Shown: piece by piece, positions 26,389 to 34,959 of the stretch
Layout of the letters: each line of letters opens with the position of its first letter
How positions within the stretch are numbered: the stretch's first letter is position 1
NCBI RefSeq assembly: GCF_900142445.1
Contig: NZ_FRAV01000007.1
Span: forward strand, 109,827-173,826
DNA: 64,000 nucleotides
Direction of reading: 5' to 3'
DNA from: Chryseobacterium polytrichastri
GTDB taxonomy: Bacteria; Bacteroidota; Bacteroidia; Flavobacteriales; Weeksellaceae
Made by a program: the position numbers and the translations under genes
The notes under the pieces: model-generated
Database searches by the model: none
Told to the model about the DNA's origin: nothing
What the model saw: the letters and a program-made list of their open reading frames with translations, nothing else

Positions 26389-27243
26389 TTAATGGTGATG
26401 ATGAGACAATTCTTGGTTTCCGGATCTGAACTGCAGGGCCGTTATTCCTGTTCCTTTTTTAAAAAATCTTGAAAAATAAATATGGTCTTCATACCCCAGT
26501 TCATAAGCGACCTGCTTCACATCCATTGTGGTATAAAACAAAAGGCGACGCGCTTCCAGTAAAATTTTCTGCCGGATCCAAAAGTTCGCCGGATATCCTG
26601 TCACTTCTTTTACCGCCTCATTTAAATAAAGTGGTGTAATAGAAAGAAATTGAGCATACTCCTGTACCTTTTTGTTTATTTTAAAATTTTCATTAATCAA
26701 CTTTTTAAACTGTCCTGTAATCCAATATTTCTGTCCGTTATTCTGATGTCCTGAAATTTGAGACTGCCCCAGCTTTAAAATGATAATTCCGATAACAGCT
26801 TGTACTAATGAAAGCTCAATAGAAGAATTCGTCAAAGCATGATCTTTTTCTATTCTTTCGAATACCGGAGGAAGATCAAAAACGACATCACTTTCATCAG
26901 TGGCAACAGCTTGATTGATCCATTGATGCATATCTAGTATTTCCCTGTAAGATTCTGAAACCGCTTCTGCCTTTACAAATAAAAACCAACCTTTATTATC
27001 CTTCTGATAAAAATATTGATGGATTTGTCCCGGCCCTACAAAACATAATGAAGTTCCGATCATTTCAACCCTTTTGAAATCTACATCAAGAATAAATTCT
27101 CCTTGTTGTTGCAAAATAAACATATAATGGTCATCCCTATGGGTTTCTAGCTGCTTTTCATGAAAAATGGATAAGGGCATTAGTTTTATCCTGAGATTTT
27201 CGAGCTGATTGTGATGAGAGGCAATGTTTTTGGACTTTTTCAA
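26389..27243 (-). CDS. AraC family transcriptional regulator
   Basis: A DNA-binding regulator with an N-terminal cupin-like sensor (HRDDHYMFILQQQGEFILDVDF) and a C-terminal AraC double helix-turn-helix (YAQFLSITPLYLNEAVKEVT, then GYEDHIYFSRFFKKGTG). The frame is open to an ATG at 27315, but those first 20 residues are a hydrophobic stretch not expected in this family. I place the start near the TTG at 27241-27243 before KKSKNIASHH; an internal ATG at 27180 is the other option. It precedes the FAD monooxygenase on the same strand and probably regulates it. Confidence 0.8.
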   Translation of the reverse strand: MKKSKNIASHHNQLENLRIKLMPLSIFHEKQLETHRDDHYMFILQQQGEFILDVDFKRVEMIGTSLCFVGPGQIHQYFYQKDNKGWFLFVKAEAVSESYREILDMHQWINQAVATDESDVVFDLPPVFERIEKDHALTNSSIELSLVQAVIGIIILKLGQSQISGHQNNGQKYWITGQFKKLINENFKINKKVQEYAQFLSITPLYLNEAVKEVTGYPANFWIRQKILLEARRLLFYTTMDVKQVAYELGYEDHIYFSRFFKKGTGITALQFRSGNQELSHHHH

Positions 27244-27379
27244 AGGCAATCTATTGATGATTAAAGGTAAGAAAATAAATATCGCTGGATTTATAAAAAA
27301 AATGAATGATAACATGATCTTCTCCCGTATTCCTTATTTTTGCAAAGAATTATGCTACTCAACCGATAATGCGACCTCT

Positions 27380-28078
27380 ATGAACAATACATTTTCTGAC
27401 AACAGCCAAATTGGAGTAGTCTTTACTTTTTCTGAACTTGTCAATACCCATTTTCAGGGAGCGATGAATGCCATGTGTTGGCACAGAAATTTAGTGGGCG
27501 ATTTTAAAGAAATTGTATCTCAACTTCAATTAAAAGAAAACATTACAGAAGTTTCCATTGAAGATCTTTTAGCACTCCAACTTTCAGAAAAAGGGAATTT
27601 GGCAAGAGAAATTATCTTACATGATATACAGTTATTGACAGATTTCGGAGCATCGCCTTCTCTTAATTTACTTAAAAACTATGAACGAGATGATGAATTC
27701 GACTTCATTTCAACGGATGTATATTCCTTTCATGTAGACCGCTCCCCCATTGGAACGGATACTTTTTTATGTACCTACCATGGTGCTGCAAGTGATATCA
27801 TCCCTAATGATCAGGTTGAACAAAAAATATTAATCCCGGAAATCAGAGAAAAGCTTAAAAAATTACATGACGGTCCGGAAGCTGAATTTGAAACTTTCCT
27901 AAAAGATAATTTCTTCGATCTCCACTATCAACCTAATCCCAATGCCCAACCCGTTAACTTAGGATTGGGGCATCTTTGGCGCCTGGCGGTGGATCATCCT
28001 GAACAAGAGGTTTTGCCTTGTGTGCATAGGGCTCCTGTTGAGGAGGGTGGGGAGTTTAGGTTGTTGGTGATTTGTTAA
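27380..28078 (+). CDS. DUF1826-like protein
   Basis: A 232-residue soluble protein. The ATG giving MNNTFSDNSQIG is chosen because the upstream open frame overlaps the divergent AraC gene. Conserved-looking blocks are MCWHRNL near residue 35, FHVDRSPIGTDTFLCTYHGA in the middle and PCVHRAPVEEGGEFRLLV at the C-terminus. The arrangement of a HVDR/CTYxG block and a terminal WxHRAP-like block fits the DUF1826 family, whose function is unknown. The histidines and acidic residues would allow metal binding, which is inference. Confidence 0.6.
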   Translation: MNNTFSDNSQIGVVFTFSELVNTHFQGAMNAMCWHRNLVGDFKEIVSQLQLKENITEVSIEDLLALQLSEKGNLAREIILHDIQLLTDFGASPSLNLLKNYERDDEFDFISTDVYSFHVDRSPIGTDTFLCTYHGAASDIIPNDQVEQKILIPEIREKLKKLHDGPEAEFETFLKDNFFDLHYQPNPNAQPVNLGLGHLWRLAVDHPEQEVLPCVHRAPVEEGGEFRLLVIC

Positions 28079-28289
28079 AAATGGGGTTTATCACTTGAAG
28101 CACAATATAAAAGTATACCCATGCAATTCATTAGCAGAACATATCAATACAACAAAAGTATTACTGTTTGTTATTGCTAATTATTAAAGTCTATTTATTG
28201 TTTATACTCTGTCAAATATTTTATCTGTCATATCAAATTCCAAATTCCCCAATTTATCATATAACCTATTCTTAAATTATAATATGTGT

Positions 28290-29738
28290 TTATTGATTAA
28301 GTAATGGCAAAGAAACTCCAACTTTATAAACCTTATGATAAGGACTAATCTCAGTTTTTAATAGATTTTCAATTCTTAGCAAACCTTTCTCATCAGCATT
28401 ACTTTGAATTGGTTTCGGATAAATTATTAAACAAGGAATTTCTTCATTGTTATCTTTGTTTAAACCTACTTCCTCTCTCACTTTATTTAATCTTGCATAT
28501 CCTGCGACCTGTCTAATATCATCGTGAATTTGGCTGTAATTGTATTTTAGTTTGTACTTTGTATCAACCACAATATTATGATCATTTATAGAAATCAAAA
28601 AATCAAGAGAATTACCATGTGTAGCAAACTGATAATTAAAATTTGTACTGCTGAGTTCAGGATTATCTGATAATAACTTTGCATAGACATATAGCTCAAA
28701 CATTTTTGGCATATCAATCCAAAAAGGTGGTGTTGATATTTTTTCAGATGTTGTTTTGGTAATATTGTATGAAAATCGTTTTAAAATCTGTTGCCCAATA
28801 TTAATGGCTTCTTTGTATTCTTTGAAAAATGGATTGTGTTTTAAGTATTTTACTTCCTGAATATCAGCTTCGGAGCTAATGTGCTCAAAAATCGGACGAA
28901 TGTAATTGACCATCCAAGAGATATCATTATCTTTTTTAAAATAATATTCGTTATTCTCTACATACTGTGTACAGAATAAAAACACTTTTTTCAGGAAGCG
29001 GTTTTCAACAGAATCTTCTCCGAAAACCTGATACTCGCAAACGGTATTAGTGAAGCGGTTTTTAAAAACATTTTGTTTGATTTGCTGCCCTACCAAGATT
29101 TTACCTTTCACTCTATTACGAAGATTTTCCTGAACTTTGTAATAAGATTTTTTCAAACCTTTTCTAGCAATATCCTGAAGCAGATTAAGGAATTTTACGA
29201 CCAAAAATGGCGTTAACAAATCTTGGTTTTGCATAATCGGAATCTCTGGTTTGTCCCAATCTATTAATAGCAAATTATCAGATTCTTGAGCTACTTCGCT
29301 TTTTGATATTATGGTCATTAGCATTGCAATAACATCCACTTCGCCAATACCGTTTTCTGTTTCTACCTTTTCTTTAGCTTCTACATTAAAAGTTTCAACT
29401 TCTTGATCTGAAGAATTTTCTTCGCCATCTTCAATAGCTTTTTCAAAAGTTGTTGAAACACTGAAATTAAGCTTAGGCTCTACATAAATAAAACGATCAT
29501 TGGTCAACCAATCTATTCCTACAAAATAATCTGAATTTAAAATAATTTCATCATCATAAATTTTACAATTAAAACAAGAATAATCTTTCCCTCTTTCTTT
29601 TTTGAAAATACGAGGAAATATTTCTAATTTTTCTTCCGATGTATGCAAAAGATATTTCTCTTTTTCTAAAACCAGAAGATTGTTATCATTTGTAATTTTC
29701 AGGGTAGAAACAATATGTTCTTTAAGGAAAATACCCAT
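28290..29738 (-). CDS. mcrC: McrC-like nuclease subunit of a McrBC restriction system
   Basis: A 482-residue McrC-type protein, the endonuclease partner of McrB in type IV (modification-dependent) restriction. The C-terminal third carries a PD-(D/E)xK fold: Glu348 in MFELYVYAKL, Asp379 in NSLDFLI, and Asp392-Thr-Lys394 in VVDTKYKLKY, followed by HDDIRQVAGYARL. The N-terminal part is the McrB-binding region. Its ATG overlaps the stop of mcrB by 1 base, so the two are co-translated. It would cut DNA once the GTPase partner translocates; all catalytic residues seem present. Confidence 0.9.
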   Translation of the reverse strand: MGIFLKEHIVSTLKITNDNNLLVLEKEKYLLHTSEEKLEIFPRIFKKERGKDYSCFNCKIYDDEIILNSDYFVGIDWLTNDRFIYVEPKLNFSVSTTFEKAIEDGEENSSDQEVETFNVEAKEKVETENGIGEVDVIAMLMTIISKSEVAQESDNLLLIDWDKPEIPIMQNQDLLTPFLVVKFLNLLQDIARKGLKKSYYKVQENLRNRVKGKILVGQQIKQNVFKNRFTNTVCEYQVFGEDSVENRFLKKVFLFCTQYVENNEYYFKKDNDISWMVNYIRPIFEHISSEADIQEVKYLKHNPFFKEYKEAINIGQQILKRFSYNITKTTSEKISTPPFWIDMPKMFELYVYAKLLSDNPELSSTNFNYQFATHGNSLDFLISINDHNIVVDTKYKLKYNYSQIHDDIRQVAGYARLNKVREEVGLNKDNNEEIPCLIIYPKPIQSNADEKGLLRIENLLKTEISPYHKVYKVGVSLPLLNQ

Positions 29739-31795
29739 TACAGAGATTTTATAAATTCTCTAATTGGTTTTTTGTCATATTCACCAACTAAAATTCCATC
29801 TCTCTCATATTCTAACAAAATAGGCTTGACTTCATAATCCATTTTCATTTTAAATAACTCATCTCTTTTTGCTCCATCAACTGCATCCTCCTTTTTTACA
29901 ATAAAATAACTGTGACCAATTTGTACTGCATCAATTTCAAATTCTTTACTTACATTAGATTCATTAAACAGTGCGGAAACTTTGCTAAAATCATTGGTAT
30001 TAAAATAGATTTCATCATCTTCTTGTAGTTCTTTGGGCAACACATCTACAAAAGCAAATCGTCTTCTAATCGCATAATCAATATGTCCAACACTTCTATC
30101 TGCTGTATTCATCGTTCCGATAATATACAGATTTGGAGGAAGAACTAACTTTTGTGAACCATCAACTTCATACATACTTTCTACTTCTTCACCACGATAT
30201 TCTAATGCATAAATAAGTTCTCCTAAAACTGATGAGAGGTTGGCTCGGTTTATTTCGTCTATAATTAAAACATAGTTATTATCAGAATCATTTAACGCAT
30301 CTTCTGCAAACTTAGCTATAGTTTTATTTTCTGCTTCGTAAATTATACCTTCTGCCTCTTCATTCGGCTTCGCAACAATACCTCTAACAAAATCTTCATA
30401 AGTATAACTTGGGTGAAACTGAATGATCTTTTGAAAATCTTTTACATTACTTATACTTTGCTCTTCTTCGTTTATCGAATTAAGATGATTCTCATAAAAA
30501 TGCTTTGCAATTGCATCTTCATAAGATTTAAATCCGCCTGTTCTACCTTTAATTTTCCACAATCTATTATTAAATGAATCTATTATTTTATTGTAAGATG
30601 GTCTCCAAGCTTTGCTGGTTTCACTTTTAAGTAAAACTACATTTTTCTCAAAATCCACAACTTCAAACATTGTGTTGTTCTTTCCTTCGATTTTTTGACC
30701 TACCTTCAGATTAGATTGAATATAGCTTTTCGTTAAGGTCTTAACCGAAATTGTTTTGGTATTAAAAATATTAAATTCAACAAGTTGCATTGCAATTTCT
30801 TTAGCCAATCTTGTTTTACCCGTTCCTGGAGGACCTTGTAAGATGATTTGTTTTTTATATTTAAGAATGTTTATTTGATTTTGCATTTCCGTTTGTTTTT
30901 TTATATCTACATTAGTTTTATATGAAATGACTGGCGCTTGGCAACCTACACTTGGATAACCAAATGATTTATGATATTTAAATTCAGCATAATTTTTAGA
31001 ATTAACTTCATAAATTTTTCTCGCCAAATAAACCCAACTAGCGGATTTACTTCCATCCTTGTAATCAGCTAAATCATTATTAAACCATTCTACATATCCA
31101 TAATTATTTCTCCAATCAGCTTTATTTAAATCATTTTGATTATACGCAAAATCAATAATTTCCGCTACATAATTAACATTGTAACTTGACGTATAAAAGA
31201 TTCTAAAGAAACCGTTCTCTTCAATACATTGTCTTAGTAGTTTAAGAGTATTACCAGTACCATTAGGCTTTTTATGATTCCATAATGCTATATAATTACC
31301 ACTATTAGTGTCCTCAATGGCATCACTCTGCCATCCTGTACTATCTGGGCATACAAGACCAATAATACTTTCTTTCCATTCTGAAATAATACCATAACTA
31401 ATTCCTGTAAGTAAATGCGTGTAGTTTAATGGATTTTTAACTTCAATTGATAATTCAGAAAAAAAGTCAATAAAATCATTTTTAAATGAAGCGATGTGAT
31501 AATCTTTTCCGAAGAGATTTTCTGAAATCTGACTACGATGATTTTCGCTTAACATTGTAAAATTATCTACAGGATTTAGTAAATATTCAATTGCATTTTT
31601 AATTGATCCATTTTCTAATTTCCCTTCAAACTTGTAAGTAATTAAGTGCTCAATCCAATTATTCATCCGTACATAAGCTAAAGCCAAAACTCGTTTATCT
31701 ACATATTGATTTAATTCATTCTTTTTATAAGCTTTAGCATCACAATAAGATATAATAGTTAATAAAGCCTTACCAAATTCAAAAAATTCAGGCAT
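29738..31795 (-). CDS. mcrB: McrB-like AAA+ GTPase, 5' end uncertain
   Basis: The motor and recognition subunit of the McrBC system (685 residues from the ATG at 31795). Visible are Walker A GPPGTGKT (321-328), Walker B and the McrB-specific segment VLIIDEINRANL (509-520), sensor-1 GTMNTADRS (560-568) and arginine finger RRRF (577-580). Residues 1-300 are the specificity part; 165-235 (YIALWNHKKPNGTGN and after) may be a PUA/EVE-like base reader, a weak guess. The reading frame continues upstream for 59 sense codons with coding-like composition but no ATG, GTG or TTG, so the true N-terminus is unclear. Confidence 0.88.
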   Translation of the reverse strand: MPEFFEFGKALLTIISYCDAKAYKKNELNQYVDKRVLALAYVRMNNWIEHLITYKFEGKLENGSIKNAIEYLLNPVDNFTMLSENHRSQISENLFGKDYHIASFKNDFIDFFSELSIEVKNPLNYTHLLTGISYGIISEWKESIIGLVCPDSTGWQSDAIEDTNSGNYIALWNHKKPNGTGNTLKLLRQCIEENGFFRIFYTSSYNVNYVAEIIDFAYNQNDLNKADWRNNYGYVEWFNNDLADYKDGSKSASWVYLARKIYEVNSKNYAEFKYHKSFGYPSVGCQAPVISYKTNVDIKKQTEMQNQINILKYKKQIILQGPPGTGKTRLAKEIAMQLVEFNIFNTKTISVKTLTKSYIQSNLKVGQKIEGKNNTMFEVVDFEKNVVLLKSETSKAWRPSYNKIIDSFNNRLWKIKGRTGGFKSYEDAIAKHFYENHLNSINEEEQSISNVKDFQKIIQFHPSYTYEDFVRGIVAKPNEEAEGIIYEAENKTIAKFAEDALNDSDNNYVLIIDEINRANLSSVLGELIYALEYRGEEVESMYEVDGSQKLVLPPNLYIIGTMNTADRSVGHIDYAIRRRFAFVDVLPKELQEDDEIYFNTNDFSKVSALFNESNVSKEFEIDAVQIGHSYFIVKKEDAVDGAKRDELFKMKMDYEVKPILLEYERDGILVGEYDKKPIREFIKSL

Positions 31796-31972
31796 ATCGT
31801 GAAAGACTATTTTAAGTTCATCATAATCTTTTCGCTTTGAAAGAAGAAAGAATTTATTTTCTTCAGATACTTCTAATTCTAAAAAAGTATCTAACGCATT
31901 CTTAGCTTTTTGAAAATAATACTCTTCGGAAGTTACTAATGAATAATAATAATAATCAGATTTTATAATAAT
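31796..31972 (-). other. In-frame 5' extension of mcrB without a standard start codon
   Basis: Read on the minus strand, this region stays open and in frame with mcrB. It translates into a protein-like segment (SEEYYFQKAKNALDTFLE and then VSEENKFFLLSKRKDYDE) directly joined to the annotated start. It opens after TGA at 31973-31975 with ATT-ATT-ATA-AAA; no ATG, GTG or TTG exists. Either a rare start (ATA or ATT) is used, the original ATG has mutated to ATA, or the protein really starts at 31795. Confidence 0.6.
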
Positions 31973-32048
31973 TCAATAAGTATGATCTGCTAATTATTCA
32001 TCATTTTTATTGTCTTTAAGCTTTATAGCATTTGTTTGATAACTGAAA

Positions 32049-34223
32049 TTAGATACATAAAATCTTCTCAAACACCCCAATCACCTTAAAATTTATCGTC
32101 TCCTCATCTCTTAAAACAATAGATTCATAAGGTTTTGTTGACATTGGTTTTAAAGTAATTTCCTCGTGATGCCATCCATCATCATCGGTTGCTTTTTTAC
32201 TAAAGTATTTTTTTATGGTATAATTGCCTCCTGTTTCACTATCAAAAATATCACTGCCCTCAACCAAAGTAATCAAACCATTCCTGCTTCCTCCTGTATA
32301 TTTTTTAAACAAACAGAAACTACCATTGGGAATCACTTTATTCATAGATTCTCCAACCACCTTACAAATGAAATAATCTTGTGATGAATCTAAATTAGTG
32401 ACTTCAATATACTTTGCTTCTCCTGCAGACTGCAAATCTGAAAAATTACCTGCAGCAATTTCCAAGTTGTAAAAAGGAATAGTAAATTCATTAGGCTCAT
32501 CTAAAATTATTAAGGGTTGTTTTTGATGATCTTTTTCCTGATGAATCGGGATTAGTTGAGAAAAATACTTTCTTAAATTAGGATTACAGACATAAATATA
32601 TGTCCCTTCAATTCCTCTAAGTAATATCGTTTTATAAATATTAATGACATAATCCAATAAAACTTTCGGATCTTTTATTGAGTTTTTACCGTTTTTATCT
32701 TTATAATTTTCTTTGTAAACAACTAGTTCATTTGTTGTAAAATCATAATCTAATTCAGGTCCAATAATAACTCCTGTATAATTCAGATCGTAACCTTGTG
32801 TAGTATGTATACACCCCACTTCATTAATGGCGTTGGGAGAATTAACCCAATCAGTTACTATACTGTTCCACTGTAAAGATGTATCACCAATTACAATATC
32901 AAATTTTGATCTATCATTTTTGGAGACCCACTCCCAGGCAAACCCTGCAACCATTCGGGATAATCCTCTTTCCCTTTCCTTTAAATGAATTTGCTCCACC
33001 ATTACATTTAAATCATCAAACATTTTCAGATCATAAAATCCTATATTTCGATGGTCTTGATTAGCTAAATATGCTCTATCGAAAATTTGATGAACAAAAT
33101 CGACATATTGATTTCCACCTTTCACTCTAAATTGCTTGCTTAATTTTTCATTACGTGTGCTTGACAATTGCTTTAGAGTGTAGAAACTATCATGAGTGGC
33201 ATCAGATGGTTTAATGGATTGATATTGATCATAAAAAATAATGGATTTTTCGCTCTGTAGCTGAATCCAATCTAATTCAGAGGTAGTCATTTTATCCAAA
33301 CCTAAGAGTTCACTATTTTTGTCAAAAGTTCCGAAATAGGAACCTAAGTTTACTCTTCTTCTTAGACGGTGTCCCTCATCGACAATCAATAAATCATATT
33401 TTTGTTTGGTGATTTCTGAAGGTCCAATTACCATTTTTGGAGATAATCCTTTAATATTTTTAAAAACATTGGAAATAGTTTTTCGAAAAGAAGCCATTGG
33501 TATAACCAAAGCCATATTCAAATCTCCATATTTCTCTTTCACCTTTTCTAAAGTCTTAAATAACTCTTCATCTTTCTCATCAAAATCTGAATAATTAAAA
33601 TCATTTAAGTCGGTTTTTAAAAGTTTAAAAAGAAAAATAGCAAGGATAGATTTTCCGGTTCCTGCACCACCTTCTATCAAACTTACTTTTGCCTGATCAT
33701 CAAGAAGGCATACCAAGATCATTTTGAGTCCTGCAATTTGTTCTCTAGAGAGCGATTTATAAGGTGAATATTTAAATAAATCAGAATTATCAATATAATC
33801 CAGAGAATGTCTTGCAATCCCCATACTTTGCAACTCACACCAAATATTTTTAAACTGTTCCCAATAAACTTCTTTTTGCTGATAAAATTGGTGATTAGAT
33901 ATACCTAGATTCCCATTTTGTAAAGAATACATTCCGTCTGCAGAAATATACTTGATAAGATTTGATTCAACATCCAAAGTCGCAGATTTATTAAATTTAT
34001 CGCTTAAGATTAAGTTAACAGTACTTAATTTCTGCTTTTTTTCAATTTTAGAATGTGTTTTTAATCTGTTAAGAACATCTGTGGTTTCTCCTATATAGGC
34101 TTCTTTATTTTTATTTTCTTCTAAAAAATAAACTAACGGCCAATTAAGAAAACCCCTATGATTTTCTATAATATTAGATTCTAAAGTATGGTCAAAGGGA
34201 TACTGCTGTATAGAAAAATTCAT
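32049..34223 (-). CDS. GIY-YIG / DUF2075 helicase / S24 peptidase fusion, putative defence effector
   Basis: A 724-residue three-part protein. Residues 31-100 are a GIY-YIG nuclease-like domain (VYFLEENKNKEAYIGET). Residues 150-560 are a DUF2075 superfamily 1-type helicase with Walker A GGAGTGKS (185-192) and Walker B LLIVDEGHR (278-286); a late motif is CIHTTQGYDLNYTGVIIG. Residues 585-724 are a LexA/UmuD-like S24 domain with GESM (Ser626) and TIKKYF (Lys671). An Ala591-Gly592 pair lies 34 residues before the serine, as in LexA, so self-cleavage that frees the nuclease-helicase is predicted. It follows a MazG-like gene by 15 bases and precedes mcrBC, which places it in a defence island. Confidence 0.8.
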   Translation of the reverse strand: MNFSIQQYPFDHTLESNIIENHRGFLNWPLVYFLEENKNKEAYIGETTDVLNRLKTHSKIEKKQKLSTVNLILSDKFNKSATLDVESNLIKYISADGMYSLQNGNLGISNHQFYQQKEVYWEQFKNIWCELQSMGIARHSLDYIDNSDLFKYSPYKSLSREQIAGLKMILVCLLDDQAKVSLIEGGAGTGKSILAIFLFKLLKTDLNDFNYSDFDEKDEELFKTLEKVKEKYGDLNMALVIPMASFRKTISNVFKNIKGLSPKMVIGPSEITKQKYDLLIVDEGHRLRRRVNLGSYFGTFDKNSELLGLDKMTTSELDWIQLQSEKSIIFYDQYQSIKPSDATHDSFYTLKQLSSTRNEKLSKQFRVKGGNQYVDFVHQIFDRAYLANQDHRNIGFYDLKMFDDLNVMVEQIHLKERERGLSRMVAGFAWEWVSKNDRSKFDIVIGDTSLQWNSIVTDWVNSPNAINEVGCIHTTQGYDLNYTGVIIGPELDYDFTTNELVVYKENYKDKNGKNSIKDPKVLLDYVINIYKTILLRGIEGTYIYVCNPNLRKYFSQLIPIHQEKDHQKQPLIILDEPNEFTIPFYNLEIAAGNFSDLQSAGEAKYIEVTNLDSSQDYFICKVVGESMNKVIPNGSFCLFKKYTGGSRNGLITLVEGSDIFDSETGGNYTIKKYFSKKATDDDGWHHEEITLKPMSTKPYESIVLRDEETINFKVIGVFEKILCI

Positions 34224-34238
34224 TATTAAAAGCTGATA

Positions 34239-34568
34239 CTATAATTCGTTATACTTAGTTGCATTCCCTTTTGATTTATCAACAGGATATTTTTCCGCAT
34301 TTTTCCGCATTTTCTCCTGAATGATTTCAGCAATGCTTAAATCGTGTTTATTTGCTATAAGAAATGCATACATTAACACGTCAGCCAACTCTTCTTTAAG
34401 CTTGTCAATCTTGAAATCTTCGCTATCTTTCCATAAAAATAATTCAAGGAGTTCTGAAGATTCAATAGACAAAGCTAGAGCTAAATCTTTTGAATTGTGA
34501 AACTGTTCCCAATCTCGCTCATCCCTGAATTTTACGATTTCCTGTATTAATTTATTTATGTCACTCAT
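34239..34568 (-). CDS. MazG-like nucleotide pyrophosphohydrolase
   Basis: A 109-residue all-alpha NTP pyrophosphatase. The metal-binding glutamates and aspartate appear as IESSELLELFLW and, about 20 residues on, KEELADVLMYAFLIA, the ExxE...ExxD pattern of the MazG/dCTPase family. It would hydrolyse (d)NTPs to the monophosphate, for house-cleaning or nucleotide depletion in defence. The C-terminus RKNAEKYP is also typical. It is the first gene of a unit with the helicase fusion (15-base gap). Confidence 0.88.
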   Translation of the reverse strand: MSDINKLIQEIVKFRDERDWEQFHNSKDLALALSIESSELLELFLWKDSEDFKIDKLKEELADVLMYAFLIANKHDLSIAEIIQEKMRKNAEKYPVDKSKGNATKYNEL

Positions 34569-34613
34569 AGTTTAGTTTTTTACTATCTAATTTTCAAAAA
34601 GTAGTAATAAATT

Positions 34614-34649
34614 CAAAGGTATTAAAAATAGTCTTCACATTGAAGTGAA
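34614..34649 (-). promoter_or_regulatory. Promoter and dyad upstream of the MazG-helicase unit
   Basis: On the minus strand, TACCTTTG (34614-34621) fits the -7 consensus about 45 bases before the start codon. A dyad TTCAC-N6-GTGAA spans 34634-34649, where the -33 element would be, and TGAACAT repeats occur next to it (34645-34662). This looks like an operator. The remainder of the 391-base gap to mnmE is AT-rich with no gene. Confidence 0.4.
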
Positions 34650-34874
34650 CATCTATGAACATTCAGCTTTTATAAATTTTAATAAAAGCATGTATTTATA
34701 ATTGACCATCTAACAGTATATTTTTTTAATTATTCACATTAAAAGTTTTAATTTCTGCTTCTAAGCCTATGAACACTAATTTTTAATTTAAAATATTAAT
34801 CAAATATAAGTAGTTATTAGTTTTTTAAATTATGGAAAACCGTAAATAAAAAAAAGGATTTATTTATAAGAAAA

Positions 34875-34901
34875 AACTCCGATAACAATGTTATCGGAGT
34901 T
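34875..34901 (-). terminator. Terminator of mnmE
   Basis: A perfect 12-bp stem AACTCCGATAAC / GTTATCGGAGTT with a 3-base loop. On the minus strand it runs into six T residues, 59 bases past the mnmE stop. Confidence 0.88.
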
Positions 34902-34959
34902 TTGAAATATGTATATTTTTAGGTTAAATATTAAGAATATAGTGTATTGAATTTCTATA

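Noticed and set aside
26389..27315. AraC gene starting at the ATG at 27315
   Set aside because: It adds a hydrophobic stretch not seen in this family; a start near 27243 or 27180 fits better.
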